This document shows positions 51,635 through 60,228 of a DNA stretch of 64,000 nucleotides, piece after piece (the first letter of the stretch is position 1; each line of letters starts with the position of its first letter). A model generated the notes under the pieces. It saw only the letters and a list, made by a program, of their open reading frames with translations, was not told the origin of the DNA and did not search any database. The DNA comes from Actinomadura physcomitrii (GTDB taxonomy: Bacteria; Actinomycetota; Actinomycetes; Streptosporangiales; Streptosporangiaceae). Both the position numbers and the translations under genes were made by a program. The stretch covers positions 335,503 to 399,502 of the forward strand of contig NZ_WBMS02000002.1 of NCBI RefSeq assembly GCF_008923205.2, given 5' to 3'.

Positions 51635-52875
51635 TGAAGGCGGGCCCGTCACAGGAGGACATCCGGCGGCACAACCTCGGGACGCTGCTGCGTTTCGTGC
51701 ACCTGCGCGGCCCCGCGTCCCGCGCGACGCTCGCCGAGTCGCTCGGGCTGAACCGCAGCACCATCATGGCGCTGACCTCCGACCTCACCGCCGCCGGCCT
51801 CGTCCGCGAGGAACTGCCGCGCGGGCCCGGGCGGCGCGCCGGGCGCCCGTCCCTGGTGGTGCGGCCCGAGTCGACCCGGGTGTACGTGCTGGCGTTCGAG
51901 GTCGGCGTCGACCGGCTCGTCGTCGCCCGCGTCGGCCTCGGCGGCGTCGTGCTGGACCGCCGCGAGGGCACCCGCGCCCGCGACTCCGACCCGTCGGACC
52001 TGCTCGGCATGCTCGTCGCCGGCGCCCGCTCGCTGGTCCGCAAGGCCGAGCGCGACGCGGTCTGCGTCGGCGCCGCGCTCGGCTTCCCCGGCACCGTCCG
52101 CCGCTCCGACGACATGATCATGTTCGGTCCGAACCTCGACGTCGGCGACCTGCGGCTCGGCGACGCCCTGTCGCGCCGGCTCGGCCTCGGCATCCCGGTG
52201 TCGGTGTGCAACGACGCCAACCTCGGCGCGCTCGCCGAGCACGAGCGCGGCGCGGGCGTCGGCTGCGACAACCTCATCTACCTGCACGGCGACGTCGGCG
52301 TCGGCGGCGGCATCATCGCGCACGGCCGGCTGCTCGGCGGCGACGAGGGCTTCGGCGGCGAGATCGGCCACATGATCGTCAACCCGGGCGGCCGGCAGTG
52401 CGCCTGCGGGTCCAAGGGCTGCCTGGAGGCCGAGGTGGGGGAGCGGACGCTGCTCGCGCACGCCGGCCGCGAGGAGCCGGTGGACAAGGCGGGCCGCGAC
52501 GCCGTCCGCGACGTGGTGGACGCCGCCGACCGCGGCGACATCGTCGCCCGCGAGGCGCTGCACCGCGTCGGCACCTGGCTCGGCCTCGGCGTCGCCAACC
52601 TCGTCAACGTGTTCAACCCCGGCCTGGTCATCTTCGGCGGGACGCTGCGCGACATCTACCTCGGCGCCGCCGCGCAGATCCGCAGCGTCCTCGCGACCGG
52701 CGCGCTGGACGCGCCGCGCGAGAAGGTGCGGCTGCGCACCGCCGCCCTCGGCGACGACACCACCCTGGTCGGCGCCGCCGAGTTCGCCTTCGCCGAGGTG
52801 CTGGCCGACCCCCTCCAGGTGCTGGCCCGGCTGCGGAGCGTCGACGTCGCATCGCCCTCGACGTCGGGCCGCTAG
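51631..52875 (+). CDS. ROK-family transcriptional repressor
   Basis: A 414-residue repressor; ATG 51631 overlaps the preceding TGA. The N-terminal winged HTH has FVHLRGPASRATLAESLGLN then RSTIMALTSDL. The sugar-kinase-like domain has VCNDANLGALAEHERG, YLHGDVGVGGGIIA, the ROK signature GFGGEIGHMIVNPGG and the zinc ligands of CACGSKGCLEA. It most likely represses the transporter genes in the absence of the sugar and is homologous to XylR. Confidence 0.93.
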   Translation: MMKAGPSQEDIRRHNLGTLLRFVHLRGPASRATLAESLGLNRSTIMALTSDLTAAGLVREELPRGPGRRAGRPSLVVRPESTRVYVLAFEVGVDRLVVARVGLGGVVLDRREGTRARDSDPSDLLGMLVAGARSLVRKAERDAVCVGAALGFPGTVRRSDDMIMFGPNLDVGDLRLGDALSRRLGLGIPVSVCNDANLGALAEHERGAGVGCDNLIYLHGDVGVGGGIIAHGRLLGGDEGFGGEIGHMIVNPGGRQCACGSKGCLEAEVGERTLLAHAGREEPVDKAGRDAVRDVVDAADRGDIVAREALHRVGTWLGLGVANLVNVFNPGLVIFGGTLRDIYLGAAAQIRSVLATGALDAPREKVRLRTAALGDDTTLVGAAEFAFAEVLADPLQVLARLRSVDVASPSTSGR

Positions 52876-52899
52876 CACCGAACCGGCGCCCCCGGGCCG

Positions 52900-53412
52900 C
52901 TAGGGCCGGGCGATGCCGCCGTAGGCGCCCTTGTAGAAGACGAGGGGGCGGCCGTCGTGGTTCTCCTCCAGCGCGTGGACGCGCGCGACGACGATGACGT
53001 GGTCGCCGGCGACGTGCTCCTGCTCGACGGAGCACTCGATCCAGGCGAGGGCGCCGTCGATGGCGGGGGCGCCGCTCGGGCTCTGCGTCCAGGCGATGCC
53101 GTCGAACTTGTCGCCGCCCTTGAGCGCGAGCCGCTCGCAGATCTCGAGCTGCGGCTCGCCGAGGATGTTGACGCAGAGCCGGTCCGCGCCGCGCAGGCGG
53201 GGCCAGGTGGTGCTGGTGTGCGCTACGCAGAACGCCACTAGCGGCGGGTCGAGGGAGACGGAGGTGAAGGAGTTGGCGGCGAGCCCGGTGGGCCGCGCCG
53301 TGCCGGGCTCGACGCCCGCGATGGCGACCACGCCGGTCGCGAACCGGCCCATCACTTGCCGGAACCGTGCGCCGTCGATCTCCGTCGCCGGCGTGATGGC
53401 GCCGTGCGCCAT
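52900..53412 (-). CDS. Flavin reductase-like FMN-binding protein
   Basis: A 170-residue protein started at ATG 53412 with AAGGGAT upstream. It is of the flavin-reductase-like type (PF01613, HpaC/HsaB-like): FRQVMGRFATGVVAIAGV, GLAANSFTSVSLDPPLVAFC and ECSVEQEHVAGDHVIVVARV. Members supply reduced flavin to two-component monooxygenases. No oxygenase gene is next to it. A CTTGCT half-box (GACTGCTTGCTCAG) lies about 25 bases upstream. Confidence 0.88.
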   Translation of the reverse strand: MAHGAITPATEIDGARFRQVMGRFATGVVAIAGVEPGTARPTGLAANSFTSVSLDPPLVAFCVAHTSTTWPRLRGADRLCVNILGEPQLEICERLALKGGDKFDGIAWTQSPSGAPAIDGALAWIECSVEQEHVAGDHVIVVARVHALEENHDGRPLVFYKGAYGGIARP

Positions 53413-53580
53413 GGGGCTCGATCCCTTCTGTCGGCCGACTGCTTGCTCAGGCGTCCCTGCTGTTGTGTTGTCAGGGCCCCCGCCGGTCCGGAGGGGTGCG
53501 GCCTGCGTGTCCACTAAAGCCGCTCTCCGGGCACGATGATTCCCAGAGGGGACGATCTCCGTCAAAGGTCCCGGCGGCGT

Positions 53581-53626
53581 CTCGGTCCGAGGACCGAGCC
53601 CCGGACCCTCCTTCGGGCCGGGGCTC
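53581..53626 (-). terminator. Two hairpins after the membrane-protein gene
   Basis: CTCGGTCC-GA-GGACCGAG (53581-53598) and GAGCCCCGG...CCGGGGCTC (53596-53626) overlap in the shared word GAG, so they are alternatives or a tandem pair. They follow the stop of the minus-strand gene ending at 53646 and are well placed to terminate it. Confidence 0.5.
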
Positions 53627-53645
53627 CGCGGATCGGGCGGCGCGG

Positions 53646-54929
53646 CTATGGGCGGCGCGCCTCGGCCGGGACGACCAGCGGCACCGCGCTGTACGGGCTG
53701 AGGGCCGCGGTCGAGGTCAGGCCGTCCAGGACGAGCCGTCCCGCGCCCGCGAGCCGGGCCCTCGCCGGCACCGGCAGCCGCGGCCCCTCGTGCAGGCCGA
53801 GCCAGGCGATCCAGCCGGCCGCGACCACCGCCCAGTACGAGACGAGCCGGTACAGGCCCACCGCCGCGGCGGCCGGGGACAGCGCCGCGCCGAACGCGAC
53901 CAGCGAGGCGGCCATGCTGCCCTCCACCGCGCCGAGGCCGCCCGGCAGCAGCGGCAGCACGCTGCCCGCGGCCTGGGCCGCGAAGTAGGCGAGCGCGGCG
54001 GCGTGCGGGTCGACGTCGATGCCGACGGCGTGCGCCGCGGCCAGCAGCGCGAGGATGTCCAGCACCCAGTTCAGCGTGGCGAGCGTGATCAGCGCGGCCC
54101 AGTCGCGCCGGTTCGGGCGCAGGACGTCGCGGACGCCGGCGAGCCGTTCGGCCCACGGCCCGAGCTTTCGATGCGCCAGCGCGGCCCGGTACCCGCGGCG
54201 CAGCGGCGCCGTCAGCACGGCGCGCGGGCGCGGCCACCGCAGCAGCGGCACCAGTAGCACGAGCAGGGCGGCCGGGACGGCGAGGGCGGCCAGCGCGGGC
54301 CCCCGCGTGTCCGCGTCGGCGAGCAGCGCGAGCAGGCCGATCGCCGTGTAGACCGTCGTGGTGATGACGCCGCCGGCCAGGATCACGGCGGTGGCGAGCT
54401 TCGCCGACGCCCCGCCCCGGCGGAACTGCCGGAACGTGTAGACGACGCTCACCGCCGGGCCCGCCGGCAGCGTGGTGGACAGCGCGTTGCCCGCGTAGGT
54501 GATCGCGAACGCGCGGCGCAGCGGCATCCGCAGCCCTCCGACGCGCAGCAGCCGCCGCTGGAGCCGGGCGAACGCGCCCATGGAGCCCGCGACCGCGAGC
54601 ACCACCATCGTCATCCAGCCGAGGTCGGCGTGCCGGAACGAGCGCCACATGGCGCCGAGGTCGGGGAGCGAGTCGCGGTACAGCGGCAGCGCCGCGATGA
54701 CGAGGAGCAGCACCCCCGATTGGAGGAGCAGGCCCGCCCTGCGCCGCCACCAGGGCTGCCGCGGCGCGTCGTCGGCGGCGTGCGCGCCGGCGGCCGGGCG
54801 GTCGAGGAAGAGGTCGGTGGTGAACGGTTCGTCCGCGTCCGGTCCGCCCGGTCGTGGCCCGTCCCGGAGCGGACGAGGTGAGGCGACGTCGGCCGGGGGG
54901 TGTGCCGGTGCCGCGACTGTCTCCTGCAT
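53646..54929 (-). CDS. Flippase-like membrane protein (LPG synthase TM / UPF0104 family)
   Basis: A 427-residue protein started at ATG 54929 with GAGGTG upstream. After a hydrophilic N-terminus of about 80 residues come about nine membrane segments. ALSTTLPAGPAVSVVYTFRQ, with an IT-YAGNALST entry, and VLPLLPGGLGAVEGSMAASL are the family motifs; this family includes the N-terminal flippase domain of MprF and AglD-type proteins. With the DUF2156 protein at 36090 the window holds both MprF-type parts in separate genes. Confidence 0.83.
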   Translation of the reverse strand: MQETVAAPAHPPADVASPRPLRDGPRPGGPDADEPFTTDLFLDRPAAGAHAADDAPRQPWWRRRAGLLLQSGVLLLVIAALPLYRDSLPDLGAMWRSFRHADLGWMTMVVLAVAGSMGAFARLQRRLLRVGGLRMPLRRAFAITYAGNALSTTLPAGPAVSVVYTFRQFRRGGASAKLATAVILAGGVITTTVYTAIGLLALLADADTRGPALAALAVPAALLVLLVPLLRWPRPRAVLTAPLRRGYRAALAHRKLGPWAERLAGVRDVLRPNRRDWAALITLATLNWVLDILALLAAAHAVGIDVDPHAAALAYFAAQAAGSVLPLLPGGLGAVEGSMAASLVAFGAALSPAAAAVGLYRLVSYWAVVAAGWIAWLGLHEGPRLPVPARARLAGAGRLVLDGLTSTAALSPYSAVPLVVPAEARRP

Positions 54930-55082
54930 GTCCCGGTCACCTCGCAAGCTCGCCCGCCTAGCGCAACCTACGGCTCCGGTATGACATTCCCCACGGGCGG
55001 GTCTTGGAACCACAAAGTGATCTTTGCCACGGGGGCGTGCCGGGCGCGCGCGGCGGGCTCGTCAGCAACCTGTCGCGTTGCT

Positions 55083-55112
55083 CTGACAGCTGATCGCCTT
55101 CCTGTCTAGGAT
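55083..55112 (+). promoter_or_regulatory. Probable promoter of the secreted protein gene
   Basis: CTGACA (55083-55088) and TAGGAT (55107-55112) are spaced by 18 bases, 45 bases before the ATG at 55157. This is close to the consensus of the main vegetative sigma factor. Confidence 0.45.
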
Positions 55113-55156
55113 CTCCGGTCTGTCCTATTCGTTCCCGCCCTGCCGGAAAGGACTCC

Positions 55157-56557
55157 ATGCCCGCCTCCCGAAGGACGGCCGTCCTCGGCGCCACCGCCGG
55201 CGCGGCCGCGCTCTCCGCCGCCGTCGCCGTCGCGCTGGCCACCGCTCCCGCCCCGCACGTCACCGCGGCGCCGGCCGCCGCGTCCACCGCCGCCGGCGAC
55301 ACCGCCCCGCTCCCCGGCGTCGCCTTCACCCTCAAGTCCACGCCCGTCTCCGCCGCCGCCCTGAAGCAGCTCGACGACCTGGCGGCGGACTCCGCACGCG
55401 GCATGAAGCGGCAGGCGAACCTCGTCGCCGCCGCGAGCGGCGCGAAGAACGGGATGACCTGGAAGACCGGATGCGGTTCCAACGACGCCGTCAAGGCCGT
55501 CGACGCCAAGGTGACGCTCGGCGCCTGGTGCTTCGACAACGGGGACAAGAGCAGCGACTACTGGATCCCGCAAGGCGTCGCGACGAGCCGCAGCGCCCAG
55601 CTCGACGGGTTCGTGCTCAGCTGGTACCACCGGCACCTCTCCGGCTCCGACTGGGTGACCGACGGGTCGCGCATCACCGTCGGCAAGCGCCCCCTCGTCG
55701 AGAAGAAGGGCGCCTACCAGCCCGTCACCCTCGCCATCCCGACCACCACGTCCGCCGGGAAGCTCACGGTCAAGGACGTCCGGCCCGCCGCGCCCGCGAC
55801 CGGCTCCGTCTCGGCGCAGGGCGTCGCCGAGGCCACGCAGCACCAGGGCGGCGTCGCCCTCGCCGGCGACTACCTCTACACCGCCGACACCTCGGGCCTG
55901 CGGGTCTACGACGTCCGCCGCACCTACCAGGTCGCCACCGGCAAGAACGAACTCGGCGTCGACCCCACGGACGGCAAGTTCTACGCGCACAACGAGAAGT
56001 ACGCGCTGTTCCAGACCGGCATGTACCGGCCCGTCAACGCCGGCTCCTGCCCGGCCTGGAACAAGGCGCCGTCGGCCAAGAACAAGGACCTGTGCTTCAG
56101 TACGGTCACCTACGACCCGACCACGTCCCCCAAGAGCCTGCTCACCGCCGAGTACAAGACCAGTGGCGGGGTGACGTCGGCGAAGCCGATGCGCGTCGTC
56201 CGCTGGCCGCTCAACGCCGACGGCTCCCTCAAGGCGGACGCCTCCGGCCAGGTAAAGTCCTCGGTGGTCTACGGGACGAACCTGACGAACGTCCAGGGCG
56301 TCGCCGGTTACCACAGCGGCGGCGGCGACACGATCTACTACAGCCAGTCCAACGGCGCCTCGCCCGGCGCGATCTACAGCGACCGGGACGGGGACGGCAA
56401 CGCGCCCTTCAAGGTCGTCGGGCCGATCGGCGGGGAGTCCCTGGCCTTCGACCCCTACTCGGGCGGCGACCGCGTCTACGGCGTCACCGAGCGGCGGAAC
56501 CAGCGGATGTTCTACTGGATCTACCGCACGCAGCTCCAGCGGCCCGGCATGCCCTAG
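55157..56557 (+). CDS. Secreted protein of unknown function
   Basis: A 466-residue protein. GGAAAGG lies before ATG 55157. The signal peptide MPASRRTAVLGATAGAAALS ends near residue 38. The mature part has a likely disulfide in TGCGSNDAVK and LGAWCFDNG, and in its C-terminal 250 residues repeated beta strands that may form a propeller (GVALAGDYLYTADTSGLRVY, VAGYHSGGGDTIYYSQ, GESLAFDPYSGGDRVYGVTE). No catalytic set is recognised. Similar proteins occur only in actinomycetes, as far as can be told from memory. Confidence 0.75.
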   Translation: MPASRRTAVLGATAGAAALSAAVAVALATAPAPHVTAAPAAASTAAGDTAPLPGVAFTLKSTPVSAAALKQLDDLAADSARGMKRQANLVAAASGAKNGMTWKTGCGSNDAVKAVDAKVTLGAWCFDNGDKSSDYWIPQGVATSRSAQLDGFVLSWYHRHLSGSDWVTDGSRITVGKRPLVEKKGAYQPVTLAIPTTTSAGKLTVKDVRPAAPATGSVSAQGVAEATQHQGGVALAGDYLYTADTSGLRVYDVRRTYQVATGKNELGVDPTDGKFYAHNEKYALFQTGMYRPVNAGSCPAWNKAPSAKNKDLCFSTVTYDPTTSPKSLLTAEYKTSGGVTSAKPMRVVRWPLNADGSLKADASGQVKSSVVYGTNLTNVQGVAGYHSGGGDTIYYSQSNGASPGAIYSDRDGDGNAPFKVVGPIGGESLAFDPYSGGDRVYGVTERRNQRMFYWIYRTQLQRPGMP

Positions 56558-56593
56558 CCGGCCGCGTCCACGAGCGGTGATGCCAGGGGCGGG

Positions 56594-56860
56594 CTAGGGG
56601 CGGCGGGTGGGGTTCACGGCGTCGGACTCGGCGGCGGTGTCGGGCTCCGGCGGGTCGTCGTCGTCCCGCTGCGCCTCCCGCTCGTACTCGGCGATGCTCA
56701 CCCCGTCCCGGTCCGGCTGTGGGTCCTCGATCCTCAGGTCCTCGGGCGGATCGGTCACGTACCGCTCGGTCAGGCCGATCTCGATGTCCTGATCGTTGTC
56801 GCCCATGTCGTCGACGTCCGCGCGGAAGTCGCGGCTCTCCCCGGGCTTGCGCGCCCTCAT
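56594..56860 (-). CDS. Small acidic hypothetical protein
   Basis: An 88-residue protein started at ATG 56860 with GGAGGAGCC directly upstream, a strong site. It is very acidic (Asp/Glu near 35%) and has no hydrophobic segment: VDDMGDNDQDIEIGLTERYV, PPEDLRIEDPQPDRDG and EREAQRDDDDPPEPD. It is likely disordered. Function unknown. Confidence 0.6.
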   Translation of the reverse strand: MRARKPGESRDFRADVDDMGDNDQDIEIGLTERYVTDPPEDLRIEDPQPDRDGVSIAEYEREAQRDDDDPPEPDTAAESDAVNPTRRP

Positions 56861-56925
56861 GGCTCCTCCACGGTCCGGTCGGGTACGTCCGATCAGACCT
56901 GTATCCCCGCTGGCGCCGCGCCTAC

Positions 56926-57726
56926 TCACGGTCGCGGACGGCGACCAGCCCGCCGATCACGCCCACGTACGCGGTCCCGTTCGGGCCGACGGTGACGGGC
57001 GCCCAGTTGTTGTCGAACCACTTGCCCATGCCGGTGAGCACCTTGTAGACGGTCCTGCCCGTGTGGACGTCCACCGCCGTGAAGTACCACGAGTCGATCA
57101 GGTCCTTGCGCGGGTCCTTGGTGTACAGGTACAGCAGCCCGGCCGGGACGGAGACCTTCGCCACGGTGGACGGCGACCGCTCCGGGCTCGTCCAGACGGT
57201 GCGGCAGCCCTTCCCGCCGGCGTCGACGTCCACCCGGCTCACCCCGCCCGTGGACGACCCGCCGGGCGGCAGTTCGAAGAAGTTCCGGTAGCCGTGGTTG
57301 TTCTCGACGAACAGGCTGTCCCCGTAGCCGACGAGCGAGTTGTCCGTGGCGCTTCGTCCAGGTGGCGCAGTCGTGCGGGAGGTGGCGCGACAGGTCCCAG
57401 TCGTCGGTGACGGTGAACCGCCACTCGCCGTCCGGGCCCTTGCCGTGCGCGAAGCGGCGCAGATGGAACCGAGAGTCCGCGAGCACGGCCCGGTCCTGCG
57501 GGTCCAGGTAGTAGTACGCGCCGCCGGACGTGTCGGTGAAGATCGTGTCGAGGCTGCCGGAGAACACCGCCCGCACCGTCGACGGCCTGGGCGGCAGCCG
57601 GTAGGCGGCGAGGTCCTTCAGCGTCGCCGGGTCGATCAGCCACAGCATGAAGTCCTGACCCCGCGTGCACTGCGTTAACGGATCATCGGACGGAGCGTCC
57701 GGATGGTTACCATTCCCGGCATGGCC
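56926..57726 (-). pseudogene. Broken secreted beta-propeller gene (frameshift, 5' truncated)
   Basis: Two reading frames on the minus strand together give one good protein: GNHPDAPSDDPLTQCTRGQD and FMLWLIDPATLKDLAAYRLP up to HDCATWTKR, then, in another frame, DNSLVGYGDSLFVENNHGYR and NFFELPPGG to the stop. The frames meet at 57344-57352, where removing one C restores continuity. The N-terminus, which should carry a signal peptide and earlier blades, stops at a TAG (complement 57727-57729) beside the HAD gene start. Either a decayed gene or, for the frameshift alone, a sequencing error. Confidence 0.75.
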
Positions 57727-58422
57727 CTACAAGCAGTGATCTTCGACTGGGGTGGCACGCTGACCCCCTGGCACGACGTCGAACTCCCCGACATGTGGCG
57801 CGCGATCTGCTCCCCGCACCTGCCCGCCGACAGCGTCGAGACCGTCGCCGCCGCCCTCTGCGAGGCGGAGCTCGAACTGTGGCGGCGCGGCGCCGAGGAA
57901 CACCGCAGCGCCACCCTCGCCGAACTGTTCGCGCTCGCCGGCGTCGAACCGACCGAGGCCATGCTCGACACCCACTACGAGACGTGGACCCCGCACACCT
58001 GGACCGACCCGGCCGTCCCCGGCCTGCTCCGCGCGCTGCGCGAGCGCGGCATCAAGGTCGGTGTGCTGTCCAACACCATGTGGAGCCGCGAGCTGCACGA
58101 GCGGATCTTCGCCCGCGACGACGTCCTCGACCTGCTCGACGGCGCCGTCTACTCCAGCGAGATCCCCTGGACCAAGCCGCACGCCGAGGCGTTCCGCGCC
58201 GCCATGGACGCCGTCGGCGCCACCGACCCCGACGCCTGCGTCTTCGTCGGCGACCGCCCCTACGACGACATCCACGGCGCCAAGGCGGCCGGGCTGCGCG
58301 CCGTCCAGATCTGGCACCAGACGACGCACGCCTTCACCCGCCCCGGCCTCACGCCCCCGGACGCGCTGATCCACGGCATCGGCGAGCTGCTCCCGCACGT
58401 GGAGACCTGGCACGCCGCCTGA
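57721..58422 (+). CDS. HAD-superfamily hydrolase
   Basis: A 233-residue protein started at ATG 57721; ATG 57703 is in frame but would overlap the remnant gene further. The nucleophile is D9 in VIFDWGGTLTPW; the second Asp is replaced by Gly, a variant seen in several HAD branches. Motif II VGVLSNTMWS, lysine in IPWTKPHAEAF and motif IV FVGDRPYDDIHGA are present. The cap is helical. Substrate unknown. Confidence 0.88.
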   Translation: MALQAVIFDWGGTLTPWHDVELPDMWRAICSPHLPADSVETVAAALCEAELELWRRGAEEHRSATLAELFALAGVEPTEAMLDTHYETWTPHTWTDPAVPGLLRALRERGIKVGVLSNTMWSRELHERIFARDDVLDLLDGAVYSSEIPWTKPHAEAFRAAMDAVGATDPDACVFVGDRPYDDIHGAKAAGLRAVQIWHQTTHAFTRPGLTPPDALIHGIGELLPHVETWHAA

Positions 58423-58431
58423 CGGCCCGGG

Positions 58432-59490
58432 TCAGGGCCTGCGGGCGACGATCAGGTCGCGGGAGATCGCCTGGTCGACGCGGTGCCGGAAGCCCAGATA
58501 GGCCCCGGAGTCCTGCACCTCCAGCCCGCTGGAGGCCAGGATCTCCGCCAGCTCCTCGCGGCGCCCGACGAAGGTGTTCCAGGAAATCCCGATCGCGCCG
58601 CCGCGGCGCAGCAGCCGGGCCCACTCCGGCACCGCCGCGTCCAGCAGCTCCACCGGGCTGCGCGACAGCCGCGGCCCCGCCTTCTGGCCCGGCCGCGCGC
58701 CCTTCGCCCGGCTGCCGTGCTGCACCCCGTACGGCGCGTCCGTCACGATCAAATCGAACGACCCGGGGCGGAAGAACTTCCCGGCCCCGAGCGCGTCGGC
58801 GTTCACGACGGTGATCTCCATCGTCTCGCCGCTCTTGTACAGCTCCTTGGACGCGCCCAAGGTGACGTGCAGGCGCCGCCCCAGCACCGCCTTGTCCCGC
58901 CGGATGGGGGCGGTCTCGGCCTGGTGCTTCACCCGGTTGTTCTTCAGCCACGTCTTGATGAACGCCGCGTAGGCGTCGAAGTCCTTGCCGTCGACGTCGA
59001 TGCCGGCCGCGTCCAGGCCGTACATCATCGCCTGGTTCAGCGTGGTGCCCCGCCCGCACATCGGGTCGAGCAGTCTGGGCCTGCCGGTCACCAGGTCCAG
59101 GGGGGAGTCGGTCGCCATCGCGGTGACGTTCAGCAGCAGCTTGGTGAAGTACTCGTTGGTCTTCCCCGAGTACTTCTGGATCGTCAGCAGATCGCTGGGG
59201 AACAGGTCCAGGGGCTGCAGCGCGACCGGCCTGAGCAGCTCGCCCTCGATCTCGAACAGCGCGTACAGCGACGACAGGTTCGACAGGAGCCGGATGTCGG
59301 TGTCCGTCAAAGCGTCCGCCGAGAACGTCACGTACGGCACCCCGCCGATGGACGTCTCCTCGATGTCGCGGACGCGCCCGCCGAGCGCCCGCTCGCCGAA
59401 CACCGCCAGCTCGGCCTTCACCAGGCCCGCGGCGGCCTGCGCGTAGACCCGGTTGTGCGAGGGGGAGACGAGGAGGCCGTACGAGGTCAC
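58432..59490 (-). CDS. SAM-dependent methyltransferase, TRM11/TrmG10-like
   Basis: A 352-residue protein with the Rossmann methyltransferase motif LLDPMCGRGTTLNQAM (about residue 145) and a DPPY-type catalytic motif in VTDAPYGVQHG. The N-terminal 130 residues resemble the THUMP/ferredoxin-like substrate-binding part of RNA methylases. A role in tRNA or rRNA guanosine N2-methylation is likely but not certain; a DNA target is possible. It is a single gene flanked by a HAD hydrolase. Confidence 0.8.
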   Translation of the reverse strand: MTSYGLLVSPSHNRVYAQAAAGLVKAELAVFGERALGGRVRDIEETSIGGVPYVTFSADALTDTDIRLLSNLSSLYALFEIEGELLRPVALQPLDLFPSDLLTIQKYSGKTNEYFTKLLLNVTAMATDSPLDLVTGRPRLLDPMCGRGTTLNQAMMYGLDAAGIDVDGKDFDAYAAFIKTWLKNNRVKHQAETAPIRRDKAVLGRRLHVTLGASKELYKSGETMEITVVNADALGAGKFFRPGSFDLIVTDAPYGVQHGSRAKGARPGQKAGPRLSRSPVELLDAAVPEWARLLRRGGAIGISWNTFVGRREELAEILASSGLEVQDSGAYLGFRHRVDQAISRDLIVARRP

Positions 59491-59518
59491 CGCAGGACAT
59501 TAGCAGTTCGGGAGGCGA

Positions 59519-59557
59519 CGAGAGGCCGCCGGGAAAGCGTGCCCCGGCGGCCTCTCG
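59519..59557 (-). terminator. Hairpin after the coiled-coil gene
   Basis: Perfect 15-base arms, CGAGAGGCCGCCGGG (59519-59533) and its complement (59543-59557), enclose AAAGCGTGC. It follows the stop of the minus-strand gene at 59588 and precedes the TRM11-like gene start, so it probably separates the two transcripts. No T-run is present. Confidence 0.6.
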
Positions 59558-59587
59558 ACGGCCCATGTACGGGCCGTTCCTCCCGGG

Positions 59588-60142
59588 TCAACCCGTCCGG
59601 ACGCGCCTGCGTCTGGCCTTCCGGGATTCACGCCTGTTCTGGTGCCGGACCGTCTCGCCGGGCTTCCGCTCGACCGGGCGCGCGCCTGCATCGGCGGCGT
59701 CCGCGCGACGGACGGTGCTCGCGGAATCCGCGGCCCGCTCGACCTCGGCCCCGGCGGACTCGGCGGATACGGCGCGTGCGGGCTCGGCGGCGACGGGTTC
59801 GGCGGGCCGGGACTCGGCGGTCGCGGGGGCCGGCAGCGCGCGCGGCGCGGCGGAAGCGGCCCCGATCTCCGCGGGACGGTCCGCCGCCTCGACGGCCGGG
59901 AGATCGGGCAGGTGCCGCGCGGCGGCGGCCAGCAGCTCCTGGACGCGGCTCTTCAGGCTCGCCAGATCGGCGCGCGCGACATCGGCCTGCGCCTTGGCCC
60001 GGCGGGCCTGGCGGCGGGCCGCGTCGCGCTCGGCGGCGAGCTGGTTCAGCTGCTCCCGGTAGGCGGCGCGCAGCTCGTCCAGCGCACTGGGCGCGCGGGT
60101 ACCGGACCCGTCGGTCTCGTACCGGTGCGGGGTGCTGGTCAT
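59588..60142 (-). CDS. Coiled-coil protein with Ala/Pro-rich region and basic tail
   Basis: A 184-residue protein started at ATG 60142; GGAGGAG lies 11 bases upstream. Residues 20-75 form a coiled coil (LDELRAAYREQLNQLAAERD, ARRQARRAKAQADVARADLA). An Ala/Glu/Pro-rich linker of about 80 residues and a strongly basic end (NRRESRKARRRRVRTG) follow. The basic tail suggests nucleic-acid or membrane-surface contact. Function unknown. Confidence 0.6.
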   Translation of the reverse strand: MTSTPHRYETDGSGTRAPSALDELRAAYREQLNQLAAERDAARRQARRAKAQADVARADLASLKSRVQELLAAAARHLPDLPAVEAADRPAEIGAASAAPRALPAPATAESRPAEPVAAEPARAVSAESAGAEVERAADSASTVRRADAADAGARPVERKPGETVRHQNRRESRKARRRRVRTG

Positions 60143-60228
60143 GGCAGGTCTGGGCTCCTCCCCCGAGTAGGCCAGTGCAGAATCGACAACGCGTACATGG
60201 AGCGCATTCGTTCCCGGCGTGCGGAAGA

